A DNA stretch of 9,043 nucleotides from Methanotrichaceae archaeon (GCA_013329455.1 DUKF01000044.1:1-9043), one strand, 5' to 3'. Shown: positions 1 to 6,279, counted from the stretch's first letter. The notes: generated by a model from the letters alone, not told the origin. Made by a program: numbers and translations.

Positions 1-123
1 CTATATTTGACACAAAAAACCATATGATAACGAATTTTATATGTGCAATGACTCGCTTTTATCAGCTCGATCATCCATACAGAATACGCAACAATCCTTA
101 AGTCGTTTTCTTGACCATCCCAA

Positions 124-139
124 CCGCAGCAAGCTGCGG
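124..139. terminator. Perfect hairpin just past the stop of the AT-rich gene
   Basis: CCGCAGC (124-130) and GCTGCGG (133-139) form a perfect 7-bp inverted repeat around a 2-base centre. It lies about 5 bases beyond the stop codon of the leftward AT-rich gene. It is GC-rich in an otherwise AT-rich stretch, so it stands out. No clear T-run follows it in the leftward direction, so it is not a classic intrinsic terminator. It could be an mRNA 3'-end structure, a dispersed palindromic repeat, or the terminal hairpin of a mobile element. Which of these applies cannot be decided from one copy. Confidence 0.4.
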
Positions 140-144
140 GGTAT

Positions 145-1785
145 TCAATTCAAAATAATGCGACGTTCTATGCTACCAACTCTGTCGCTATTAAATTTCT
201 TGTTACTTAATGGTTCGAGTTCCTGCGTCTGTTCATCTACTCCAAAAAAATAAATTTTGAAAGGATTATCATTTAGTTTATTTTTCAAATCAGTAGCAAT
301 TCGTTTTGGGATATCTTCATTTTTGCCAACCATATAGTCACGGGATTTAAATTCAATTATCTTGGCCTCGTTTTGCGCAACTTTTAATGACCCATATGAT
401 GGCCTAGATATATCTGCAAGAATTTCACAATCAAATTTATCAAAAAATAATGAGATAGGTTTGTCATTATTTACTTTATTAAGAAGATGGAAGATTGAAT
501 AACATAATGATCTGTCTAATAACACATCCCGTATTTGTAAAGAATTGTAATAATTTATTAGGGATTCTATTAATTTACTTTGTTTAACTTCATTAAATAG
601 ATCCATTGATCCAATTTGCAAAGGTCCATTTGTCGGAGAAAACATCTTCATTCCAGCATGAAATATCCTGATGGGGTGTGTATTTAAGAATCTCGTGTAT
701 ATCTCTCCCAAGAAACTCTCTCTGAGTTGGATAACGGTCCCAGAATTTATTTTGCTAGCAAATAAAACATATATACTAGAATTTGTTTTTAATATATGAG
801 TTTGTTCAACACCTGATACTAACTTTACTACGCTGTTGGCATCATCGATGAAAGGAGTAATTATTGGATCTAGTGAGCTAATGAGTTTTTTATACTCATT
901 CTGATAAAAGGTCAATTCATATTGTCTCGCGAGGTATTCTTGCAAGAAATCTTTCATAGAAATATATCGTTTCCTACCAACTCTTATCTGTCCAATTTGT
1001 AACCTCTGAATGGGAGTTGAAAAAATTAATTGATTTTTTTCGATTTCAAATTTGCCTTTTTTATTAATAAATAAATCCTGAATCTCATCATCTGATAGCT
1101 CTAAAGAACAGTGCATCCCATCAATATCTGCATATATTCTATTTTTACCGCCCAAATCATAAAACGCATCTCTTTCTGGAATCCCAAGCCAAGTGACAAA
1201 AGACTCTGAAGGGTAGTGTTCGTAATAGTACACATCAATCGAATCTTTCTCCTTTATAAAAAATACAAAACGATCGACGTTGTCTTTATCTAACATTCTT
1301 CTTACAACTTTCCATCCTGGTGTAATGGTATCTTCTCTGCCCCTGCTGTGGCAAACAAGTAAACTACCATCAGAAACTATTGAAATAACGTATTTATTTT
1401 TCTCCCTCATGCGTGTCATCATTGAATTTGTAAAATCATTTAGAAGATACTTAAGTTTAACATCCAGATCTTGCGAAACATCGTATAATATGTCGGTTAC
1501 CCACTCTTTGCAATTATCATTTAGTTCTAAATTGTTAAAACACCGCTGCTTGCCGATCGCCTTTAGCGATGAGATTACGTTCAGAATATTATCTTTATCT
1601 ATATTTCTAGTAACCTCTTCTCCAACAATCTTAGTTTCATTAATTTGTTTTGAATATACGTACATGGCACCCAAATGGACTTCGCGGTTTTCTTCAGAAA
1701 GGCCCATTTGGCTTGATTTCAGCGATCGTAGTGAGCCATTTTTTATATTATTTGCATTTCCAGAATTGCTGCTTGTTTCGCCCAT
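145..1785 (-). CDS. Unrecognised protein with PD-(D/E)XK-like C-terminal motif
   Basis: Family not recognised. The ORF is 546 residues from the ATG at 1785; a GTG at 1797 would give 550. I prefer the ATG because GGTG lies 6 bases upstream of it and a TATA-like box lies about 26 bases upstream. An in-frame TAA stop is close upstream of the GTG. No signal peptide or membrane segments are evident. The N-terminal ~35 residues are polar and low-complexity (Asn/Ser-rich), and the rest reads as a soluble globular protein. Near the C terminus, hydrophobic strand IIEFKS (E478-x-K480) is preceded by D458 in a CEILAD strand and followed by a helix and a second strand (IYFFGVD). This order resembles the core of PD-(D/E)XK nucleases, but that is inference from a short motif. 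Base composition and codon use (many AAT, AAA, ATT) are far more AT-rich than the genes to the right, suggesting horizontal transfer. A defence or mobile-element role is possible but unproven. Confidence 0.75.
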   Translation of the reverse strand: MGETSSNSGNANNIKNGSLRSLKSSQMGLSEENREVHLGAMYVYSKQINETKIVGEEVTRNIDKDNILNVISSLKAIGKQRCFNNLELNDNCKEWVTDILYDVSQDLDVKLKYLLNDFTNSMMTRMREKNKYVISIVSDGSLLVCHSRGREDTITPGWKVVRRMLDKDNVDRFVFFIKEKDSIDVYYYEHYPSESFVTWLGIPERDAFYDLGGKNRIYADIDGMHCSLELSDDEIQDLFINKKGKFEIEKNQLIFSTPIQRLQIGQIRVGRKRYISMKDFLQEYLARQYELTFYQNEYKKLISSLDPIITPFIDDANSVVKLVSGVEQTHILKTNSSIYVLFASKINSGTVIQLRESFLGEIYTRFLNTHPIRIFHAGMKMFSPTNGPLQIGSMDLFNEVKQSKLIESLINYYNSLQIRDVLLDRSLCYSIFHLLNKVNNDKPISLFFDKFDCEILADISRPSYGSLKVAQNEAKIIEFKSRDYMVGKNEDIPKRIATDLKNKLNDNPFKIYFFGVDEQTQELEPLSNKKFNSDRVGSIERRIILN

Positions 1786-1803
1786 GAGCCGCACCACATT
1801 TTC

Positions 1804-1809
1804 ATATAA
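1804..1809 (-). promoter_or_regulatory. TATA-like box for the AT-rich gene
   Basis: Read leftward, the sequence is TTATAT inside an A/T-only run. Its centre lies about 22 bases before the preferred ATG, so a start site about 25 bases downstream would give a nearly leaderless mRNA. The region is AT-rich, so chance matches are likely. Confidence 0.3.
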
Positions 1810-1827
1810 TTATCACTTCACACGACG

Positions 1828-1843
1828 GTGCTGCGTCCAGCAC
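1828..1843. repeat. Perfect 6-bp inverted repeat upstream of the AT-rich gene
   Basis: GTGCTG (1828-1833) and CAGCAC (1838-1843) flank the 4-base centre CGTC. The repeat is upstream of the TATA-like box of the leftward AT-rich gene, in the gap that separates AT-rich from GC-rich DNA. It could be an operator for that gene or a remnant at an insertion boundary. Nothing else recognisable lies in 1786-1945. Confidence 0.35.
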
Positions 1844-1923
1844 ATAACCGCATCGTAGGTACTCCTGCTTAGTGGACGTAAAGCTACCATGTGAGGATTA
1901 CAAGTATGTGAACACCTAACTAT

Positions 1924-1930
1924 AAAAATT
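1924..1930 (-). terminator. T-tract downstream of the HIT gene
   Basis: About 16 bases past the HIT stop, the leftward strand reads AATTTTT. Archaeal termination commonly uses short T-runs without a hairpin, so this is a candidate end for the alba-purN-HIT transcript. It is weak because there is only one five-T run. Confidence 0.3.
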
Positions 1931-1945
1931 AGCAGGTAAGAGAAC

Positions 1946-2434
1946 TCACTCTAGAATCTCCTCAAGTGCTGACTTCAGATTCTTGTAGGTCGCCTGGATG
2001 TGCTCGGGGATGACCCTCGTGTCCGCGAAGACCGGCATGAAGTTGCAGTCGCCTGACCACCTTGGAACTATGTGGAGGTGGATGTGGTCTGCTATTCCTG
2101 CCCCCGCGCACTCGCCCATGTTGATCCCGATGTTGAATCCGTCGGGGTTCATCGCCCTTTTCAGGATCTCGACCCCGAGGTCGGCTAGTTCCAAGAATTC
2201 GGTCCTCTCCTCTGAGCTCCAACCAGTGAGGGTCGAGGTGTGGCGGCGGGGAACCACCATCAAATGGCCGTTGTTGTAGGGGTAAGCGTTCATGATGATG
2301 AAGTGGTACCGACCCCGGTGGAGTATCAGGTTCTCTTCGTCCCGATCCTCCTCAACCTTCTCGCAGAAGATGCAGCCGCCCGACTTATCGCTGAGGATAT
2401 AATCCATCCTCCAGGGTGCCCATAAAGTCTTCAA
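1946..2434 (-). CDS. HIT-family nucleotide hydrolase/transferase
   Basis: This is a 162-residue histidine-triad protein. HIT proteins act on the alpha-phosphate of nucleotides such as Ap4A, ADP or AMP-conjugates, and this one is expected to be cytosolic. The triad is H117-I-H119-L-H121 in DHIHLHIVPRW, with H119 the predicted nucleophile. C21-x-x-C24 with H65 and H117 may form the zinc site seen in some family members. The N-terminal LWAPWRMDY stretch and overall length resemble the Ap4A phosphorylase/ATP adenylyltransferase-like subgroup, but the substrate is not certain. The start is TTG, overlapping the purN stop as TTGA. Two purine-rich ribosome-binding sites (GGAG at 2443-2446, AGGAG at 2438-2442) sit just upstream, and the conserved LWAPWR motif begins at residue 4, so no later start fits. 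It is the last gene of the alba-purN-HIT operon, in a plausible purine-nucleotide context. Confidence 0.93.
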   Translation of the reverse strand: MKTLWAPWRMDYILSDKSGGCIFCEKVEEDRDEENLILHRGRYHFIIMNAYPYNNGHLMVVPRRHTSTLTGWSSEERTEFLELADLGVEILKRAMNPDGFNIGINMGECAGAGIADHIHLHIVPRWSGDCNFMPVFADTRVIPEHIQATYKNLKSALEEILE

Positions 2435-3078
2435 GATCTCCTCTCCTCAAAAACGACCTTTCTTCCCACCACTTTGGGCCTGCCCTCGATGAAGAGCTTG
2501 AGCGCCTCGGGGTAAGCCCTGTACTCCGCCTCCTGGACCCTCGCCTTCAGTCTCTCGTGGGTGTCGCCCTCCTCCACCTTCACGGGAACCTGGTGGATTA
2601 TGGGTCCGTGGTCGACGTCCTCGTCCACCAGATGGATCGTCGTCCCTGTCCACTTGACACCGTAGTCGAGGGCCTGCTGAAAGGCGTCAAGACCCCGAAA
2701 GGCCGGGAGAAGGGCAGGATGAATGTTGATCGTCCTGTTCTTGAAATGCCGAATGAAGGCAGGAGATAATATCCTCATGTATCCTGTGAGGACCACGAGA
2801 TTGACGCCCGCGCGGTCCAGATGGTCCATGAGAACCTCGTCATACTCGGCCCGGGAGAGACCCGATGGATCAAAAAAATGGGCTTCGATTCCCTGCTCGC
2901 GGGCTATCTTCAGGGCCCCCGCATCCTTCTGGTCTGCTAGGACGATAGCAACCTCTGCGGGCAGATATCCCGAGCGAGCAGCCTCGACGATGTACCTGAG
3001 GTTCCCTCCGCGGCCAGAGGAGATGACCCCGATCCTGGTGGCCAATGCCAAAACGCTCCGGGAAGAGCTCGACTTCAC
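2431..3078 (-). CDS. purN: Phosphoribosylglycinamide formyltransferase (GART)
   Basis: PurN transfers a formyl group from 10-formyl-tetrahydrofolate to GAR, giving formyl-GAR, in the third step of purine synthesis. The protein is 215 residues, the usual size. It starts with the phosphate-binding strand [13 protein letters not shown] (15-27). The catalytic residues are visible: N118 and H120 in NIHPALLP, and D156 in [10 protein letters not shown]. The folate-side GYMRILSP segment is at 99-106. The start is GTG, overlapping the alba stop as GTGA, with no good Shine-Dalgarno, so translation probably depends on coupling to alba. TTG starts a few codons later cannot be excluded. Many methanogens use formate-dependent PurT and tetrahydromethanopterin; a PurN implies tetrahydrofolate use, as is known for Methanosarcina barkeri. 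The stop overlaps the HIT start. Confidence 0.95.
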   Translation of the reverse strand: MKSSSSRSVLALATRIGVISSGRGGNLRYIVEAARSGYLPAEVAIVLADQKDAGALKIAREQGIEAHFFDPSGLSRAEYDEVLMDHLDRAGVNLVVLTGYMRILSPAFIRHFKNRTINIHPALLPAFRGLDAFQQALDYGVKWTGTTIHLVDEDVDHGPIIHQVPVKVEEGDTHERLKARVQEAEYRAYPEALKLFIEGRPKVVGRKVVFEERRS

Positions 3079-3344
3079 TTCGCGAGGGTGATCTCGATGG
3101 CCGAGACGTTCGTCTCTCCACGATCGGTATTCAGGGTCTCGGTGGATATCTGGATGTCCTTGACGTTGACATCGCCCAAGAACCGGCTTCTTGAGACCTC
3201 TGCAACGTCCACTGCCCTTGATATCGCTCGTCCCCTGGCCATTATCCTCACTGCACCAGCGCCGCTGTTAAACTGAGTGACTACCGCCAGTACGTAGTTC
3301 ATCACTGGTTTGCTGCCGACGAATACTACATCATCTTCTGCCAT
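3075..3344 (-). CDS. albA: Alba DNA/RNA-binding chromatin protein
   Basis: Alba is a small dimeric archaeal protein that coats DNA and also binds RNA. The 89-residue length is typical. The family core is clear: [19 protein letters not shown] (8-26), with K12 matching the conserved DNA-binding, acetylatable lysine, then [20 protein letters not shown] (33-52) forming the second strand and helix. The C-terminal half has the expected beta-hairpin pattern ending at ITLAK. The ATG start is preceded by GGTGATGG 3 bases away, a good archaeal ribosome-binding site. It is the first gene of the alba-purN-HIT operon, with its own TATA-like box in the 86-base gap after bud32. Expression may therefore be higher than and independent of the genes upstream. 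Confidence 0.96.
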   Translation of the reverse strand: MAEDDVVFVGSKPVMNYVLAVVTQFNSGAGAVRIMARGRAISRAVDVAEVSRSRFLGDVNVKDIQISTETLNTDRGETNVSAIEITLAK

Positions 3345-3357
3345 GTACCATCACCAC

Positions 3358-3374
3358 TTTGGAACTTTTGGAAC
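3358..3374. repeat. Tandem TTTGGAAC repeat in the alba leader
   Basis: TTTGGAAC occurs twice, at 3358-3365 and 3367-3374, a 9-base period with one T between. The repeat lies between the predicted alba TATA box and the alba ribosome-binding site, so it is likely in the 5' untranslated region or at the start site. It could bind a regulator or Alba itself. The longer 10-mer CTTTTGGAAC (3365-3374) recurs exactly at 5116-5125. Confidence 0.4.
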
Positions 3375-3410
3375 TAACCGCTCTGAGGTTGTTGATAACG
3401 ATCGTTTACT

Positions 3411-3417
3411 ACATAAA
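3411..3417 (-). promoter_or_regulatory. TATA-like box of the alba operon
   Basis: Leftward the sequence reads AACTTTATGTAG. A transcription start about 25 bases on, near 3389, would give a leader of about 45 bases carrying the TTTGGAAC repeat and the GGTGAT site. It is the best A/T-rich candidate in the 86-base gap after bud32. Confidence 0.4.
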
Positions 3418-3430
3418 GTTAATGATTTGG

Positions 3431-4012
3431 TCAGAGATATCTCCCTCTCGCCTCGATCTCCTTGACCCGCTTTAAAACCTCTTCAGCCCGGGTGTAGGTT
3501 TTGGCGTACCCCCGACCGAAAGCTTCGATGAGCATCTCGGGCCGGTCGTGGGTGCTCTTCACAGTCTGAAAAAATACGTGGACATCCACCCCCTGGGCCT
3601 CGATGTTCTTGTCGTGAAAGGCAAGGCCGAAGTCTATGAAATATATCTTCTCACCCTTGAGGATCATGTTAGAAGTGGTGAGGTCGCCGTGGACGATGCC
3701 GCAGGCGTGGAGCCTTCCGACCAGTCCCCCCACATTTTCAGACAGTTTCGGGTCGATAACCTCCTTCAGCTTGACACCCTCAACGTACTCCATCGTGAGG
3801 CTGAACTGGTCGACGTCGAGGACGATCGGCGTTGGAACCCCGCACCTCCTCGCCTCAGAGATTATCCGAGACTCCATCACAGTCCTCTCGCGCCTGATCT
3901 TCTCGTCGAGGGCCCGCATCCTGTAGCCCTTCGGCTTCCTCCACTTCGTCACCCGGTCCCCGTCCAGGGTTATTATCGCCTCTGCGCCTCTGCCGATCTC
4001 CTCAGCCACCAC
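3431..4012 (-). CDS. bud32: KEOPS complex kinase/ATPase Bud32 (stand-alone)
   Basis: Bud32 (PRPK) is the atypical small kinase of KEOPS. It acts with Kae1, Cgi121 and Pcc1 to make t6A at position 37 of ANN-decoding tRNAs. The 193-residue protein has the compact family layout: GRGAEA (7-12), the invariant lysine K23 in VTKWRKPKGYR, the alpha-C glutamate near E42, the catalytic loop HGDLTTSN (108-115; D110, N115), the metal-binding IDFG (D127) and a basic C-terminal tail. Many euryarchaea carry Kae1-Bud32 as a single fused polypeptide, but here Bud32 is separate. The start is GTG 4012, or the adjacent GTG 4009, after a strong GGAGGTGA site located in the end of the upstream gene. The 11-base overlap with the DUF1786 gene indicates one transcript and coupled translation. 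Confidence 0.95.
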   Translation of the reverse strand: MVAEEIGRGAEAIITLDGDRVTKWRKPKGYRMRALDEKIRRERTVMESRIISEARRCGVPTPIVLDVDQFSLTMEYVEGVKLKEVIDPKLSENVGGLVGRLHACGIVHGDLTTSNMILKGEKIYFIDFGLAFHDKNIEAQGVDVHVFFQTVKSTHDRPEMLIEAFGRGYAKTYTRAEEVLKRVKEIEARGRYL

Positions 4013-5057
4013 CTTTCACCTCCAGCCTCTTCCACGCCTCGACCAGTCCCAGACAGCCAGTTATCATCATATCTCCTCCCGGGGCCGCTGAGACCACGGG
4101 ACCCAATTTTCCGAGCAGGCCAGATCCGAGGATCCTCTCCCTGTTGGGTCCGGTCACCACCACCGATCTGATCTTTCTGGCCCCTGGAGCCTCCACCACG
4201 TGGGCCCCGTGGCCACCGTCCTCGAAGACCTCGCGATTCGTCAAAGTACCCTGGCAGAGCCGCTCCGAGAAGCGGAGAAGCTTATCTGCCGACAGAGCCG
4301 AGGTGTGGTGCTCGAAGAGAGCCGTGATCCTCTCGTCGGCCACCACCGCCCCGATGGTGTGGCCGTTTCCCACGTTCAAAACCAGGGCGGGCTCTGCGAA
4401 GCGGGGATCGAGGGCTGCACCAAAGATTGCAGCCGGGCCGGTGTCCATGATCACCGTGCGAAAACCCGCACGATCCAGCATCTCTTTGAGAGCGCCCATC
4501 CGATTGAAGAGAGGCGGAGGGTCGAGATAGGCGAAGGACCGAAGGTCTCCCCCGGAGTCGAGGATCCTCGCCATCTCCTCGAACCTCACGATACGGTTGC
4601 TCCTGTTGGGGGAGTAGCCGTGATCCTGGACGGCAAACACCGCGTCCTTTGGCATATCAATGCCGAACCTCTCAAAAGTCTCCTTTATGCCGGGAAGGTC
4701 GATGTCCGCCATCTCCACCACCTCGGCTTCTGGAGGAGCATCCTCAGTGATCACAACCCCCATCTTCTTGACCCTCTCCAGGTCGTCGTTGAAGGTCAAG
4801 GCCGCCTTCGGAGTGGCGAAGACTCGAAGGCCCGCCTCAATCTGCCTTTTTGCAGCCCGACCGGAGGCACCGCCCCCCATCGTCGTCCCCACGAGAAATA
4901 CGTCCCTTCCCCGAAGCCTCGCCCGATCGATCCATTTTCCCACGATCACCGTCTGGCTCGGCATCACCATCTTGGCCGAGTTCTCGATTGGCACCCCCTC
5001 TTCACAGAGGAGGATGTCCTGGGTTCCCGCGCCCACGTCCACCGCCAGAAGCGCCAT
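4002..5057 (-). CDS. DUF1786 ASKHA-fold protein
   Basis: This 351-residue protein matches the DUF1786 family, sometimes labelled a putative pyruvate formate-lyase activating enzyme without experimental basis. No CxxxCxxC radical-SAM motif is present, so that label does not fit. The N-terminal AVDVGAGTQD (5-14) looks like the phosphate-1 loop of actin/Hsp70/sugar-kinase ATPases. LNVGNGHTIGAV (227-238) looks like the phosphate-2 loop, and VVTGPNR (300-306) may be part of the adenosine-side motif. A nucleotide-dependent enzyme or switch is therefore likely, but the substrate is unknown. The ATG start has no Shine-Dalgarno but lies about 26 bases after a TTTTATC box, consistent with a leaderless mRNA. 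It overlaps bud32 downstream and is divergent from moaB. Confidence 0.88.
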   Translation of the reverse strand: MALLAVDVGAGTQDILLCEEGVPIENSAKMVMPSQTVIVGKWIDRARLRGRDVFLVGTTMGGGASGRAAKRQIEAGLRVFATPKAALTFNDDLERVKKMGVVITEDAPPEAEVVEMADIDLPGIKETFERFGIDMPKDAVFAVQDHGYSPNRSNRIVRFEEMARILDSGGDLRSFAYLDPPPLFNRMGALKEMLDRAGFRTVIMDTGPAAIFGAALDPRFAEPALVLNVGNGHTIGAVVADERITALFEHHTSALSADKLLRFSERLCQGTLTNREVFEDGGHGAHVVEAPGARKIRSVVVTGPNRERILGSGLLGKLGPVVSAAPGGDMMITGCLGLVEAWKRLEVKGGG

Positions 5058-5080
5058 GGTGGGCCAATCGGCCTTCTGAG

Positions 5081-5087
5081 ATAAAAC
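5081..5087 (-). promoter_or_regulatory. TATA-like box for DUF1786-bud32, leaderless spacing
   Basis: Leftward the sequence reads GGTTTTATCTC. Its centre lies about 27 bases from the A of the DUF1786 ATG, which matches archaeal leaderless promoters. The absence of a ribosome-binding site before that ATG supports the reading. Confidence 0.45.
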
Positions 5088-5109
5088 CGTTGGGAAGGTG
5101 GAGAAGAGC

Positions 5110-5115
5110 TTTATC
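5110..5115 (+). promoter_or_regulatory. TATA-like box for moaB, leaderless spacing
   Basis: TTTATC is centred about 26 bases before the moaB ATG at 5138, and no Shine-Dalgarno lies between them. This again implies a leaderless mRNA. It is followed directly by CTTTTGGAAC (5116-5125), the 10-mer also found in the alba leader. Confidence 0.45.
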
Positions 5116-5137
5116 CTTTTGGAACGAATAATAGACC

Positions 5138-5614
5138 ATGATCATCGAGGTCGTCGTTGTGAGCACCTCAAGGCACGAGAGGTTCGGAGACGTCGGGAAC
5201 CCTGAGGAGGCCGACGACCTCTCGGGACGGGCTATCCTGGACCGGCTCACGGGCGCTGGCCGCAACTTCACTTACCGGCTAATCCCAGACGGGGTGGAGG
5301 CTGTAAGAGAGGCGATCCTAGCCTCAAAGGCCGATGCTGTCGTCCTCTGCGGCGGCACGGGCCTCGCCCCAAAAGACCTGACCATCGAGGCAGCCGAGCC
5401 CCTCTTCGATAAGACGATCCCCGGCTTTGGAGAGGTATTCAGGCTGAAAAGCCTCGAGGATGTGGGGACGAGGGCGATCCTCACCAGGGCGTCGGCCGGG
5501 ATAGTCCGTGGGATTCCCGTCTTCTGCCTTCCGGGCTCGCCATCGGCGGCGCGGCTCGGGATCGAGCTGATCCTAACCGAGATAGATCACATACTCCACC
5601 ATATTTCAGAATGA
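5138..5614 (+). CDS. moaB: MoaB/MogA-family molybdopterin protein
   Basis: MogA/MoaB proteins adenylylate molybdopterin before molybdenum or tungsten insertion. In a methanogen the cofactor would serve formylmethanofuran and formate dehydrogenases. The 158-residue length is typical of the single-domain form. Visible motifs are DDLSG (26-30), VVLCGGTGLAPKDLT (68-82; the GGTG nucleotide loop and D80), the acidic/helical GFGEVFR (96-102), and LPGSPSAARLG (131-141), which closes the molybdopterin-binding pocket. The ATG is preceded by a TATA-like box at leaderless spacing and is divergent from the DUF1786 gene. MoaB and MogA cannot be separated confidently by eye; archaeal members are usually called MoaB. 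Confidence 0.93.
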   Translation: MIIEVVVVSTSRHERFGDVGNPEEADDLSGRAILDRLTGAGRNFTYRLIPDGVEAVREAILASKADAVVLCGGTGLAPKDLTIEAAEPLFDKTIPGFGEVFRLKSLEDVGTRAILTRASAGIVRGIPVFCLPGSPSAARLGIELILTEIDHILHHISE

Positions 5615-5662
5615 CAAAATTATAATACGTTTTGAATTTGATGGAAAAGGGTGCAGTGATCC

Positions 5663-5670
5663 TTTTATAG
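5663..5670 (+). promoter_or_regulatory. TATA-like box before the CBS gene cluster
   Basis: TTTTATAG stands in the 104-base gap after moaB. A start about 25 bases downstream, near 5692, would leave a leader of about 27 bases holding the AGGTGA ribosome-binding site. It could drive the whole CBS cluster. A second A/T-rich run (around 5620-5630) is closer to moaB. Confidence 0.45.
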
Positions 5671-5706
5671 AGGGAATCTCTTTAGTAAGAACGGTAAACT
5701 GCCGCG

Positions 5707-5712
5707 TAGGTG
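5707..5712 (+). promoter_or_regulatory. Ribosome-binding site fixing the first CBS start
   Basis: TAGGTGA ends 6 bases before the ATG at 5719. The GTG within it (5710) would extend the protein by three residues, but then the start codon would lie inside the ribosome-binding sequence, so the ATG is preferred. Confidence 0.6.
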
Positions 5713-5718
5713 ACTTGC

Positions 5719-6279
5719 ATGGAAACAGAGATTCCGGTGCGGGATATAATGGCCCGACCTGTGATCACCGTCGATTCCGAGGTTGATGTGGTGAAAGCTG
5801 CGAACAAGATGTTATCCGCAAACGTGGGCAGCTTGATCGTGATTCACAAAGACCAGCCGATGGGAATCATAACTGAGCGAGATCTGGTCGGAAAGATAGT
5901 TGCAAGGGCCGCAAATCCAAAAGACGTAAAGGTGGGCGAGGTGATGTCCTCACCCCTGATCACCGTCTTTCCAGACATCAGCTTGAGCGATGCTGCCATA
6001 AAGATGCTCAAATCGGGGGTGAAGAGGCTCCCGGTGATATCGGGCGAGGGCAAACTCGTGGGCATAATCACCGATACTGATCTAGTCTCCGGTTCGGCCT
6101 CGATTGGCATGGGCGAGATCCTGAGCCACCTTATAGAGATGCATCGGGATAGCGTCCATTTCGAAGAGCAGAGGGAGATGATAAGGGGGATCTGCGAGCG
6201 GTGTGGTCAGATCTCCGACTCTCTGGAAGCGGTCAACGGCGAGCTGCTCTGCTGGAGCTGCAGAGACGGGAATAAATGA
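5719..6279 (+). CDS. CBS-pair protein with C-terminal zinc-ribbon-like domain
   Basis: This is a 186-residue protein with two CBS domains (about 5-60 and 71-124), a helical linker, and a C-terminal four-cysteine knuckle pair: C159-x2-C162 and C178-x2-C181. CBS pairs bind adenine nucleotides or related ligands. The ribose-contacting G-h-h-T-x-x-D motif is intact in both domains (GIITERD 49-55, GIITDTD 115-121), so binding is expected. The architecture matches the CBS plus Zn-ribbon family typified by Thermoplasma TA0289, whose ribbon can carry metal such as iron. A redox or metal response coupled to nucleotide level is possible. It is the first gene of the CBS run and is separated by 40 bases from the next, unlike the tightly spaced later genes. 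No enzymatic domain is present. Confidence 0.93.
   Translation: METEIPVRDIMARPVITVDSEVDVVKAANKMLSANVGSLIVIHKDQPMGIITERDLVGKIVARAANPKDVKVGEVMSSPLITVFPDISLSDAAIKMLKSGVKRLPVISGEGKLVGIITDTDLVSGSASIGMGEILSHLIEMHRDSVHFEEQREMIRGICERCGQISDSLEAVNGELLCWSCRDGNK

Noticed and set aside
124..139. Insertion-sequence terminus
   Set aside because: No transposase, matching second end or target duplication is visible, so only a hairpin is reported.
41..253. Rightward 70-residue open frame at the left edge
   Set aside because: It overlaps the 3' end of the leftward AT-rich gene, has no ribosome-binding site and no recognisable features.
1280..1858. Rightward 192-residue open frame
   Set aside because: It lies almost entirely antisense to the AT-rich gene; its hydrophobic look results from reading the opposite strand of an Asp/Lys/Asn-rich protein.
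4002..5057. Pyruvate formate-lyase activating enzyme label for the DUF1786 protein
   Set aside because: The radical-SAM cysteine motif is absent; the glycine loops instead suggest an actin-like ATPase fold.
4200..5084. Rightward 294-residue open frame
   Set aside because: It is antisense to the DUF1786 gene, rich in His/Pro/Arg as expected from the opposite strand of a GC-rich gene, with no motif.
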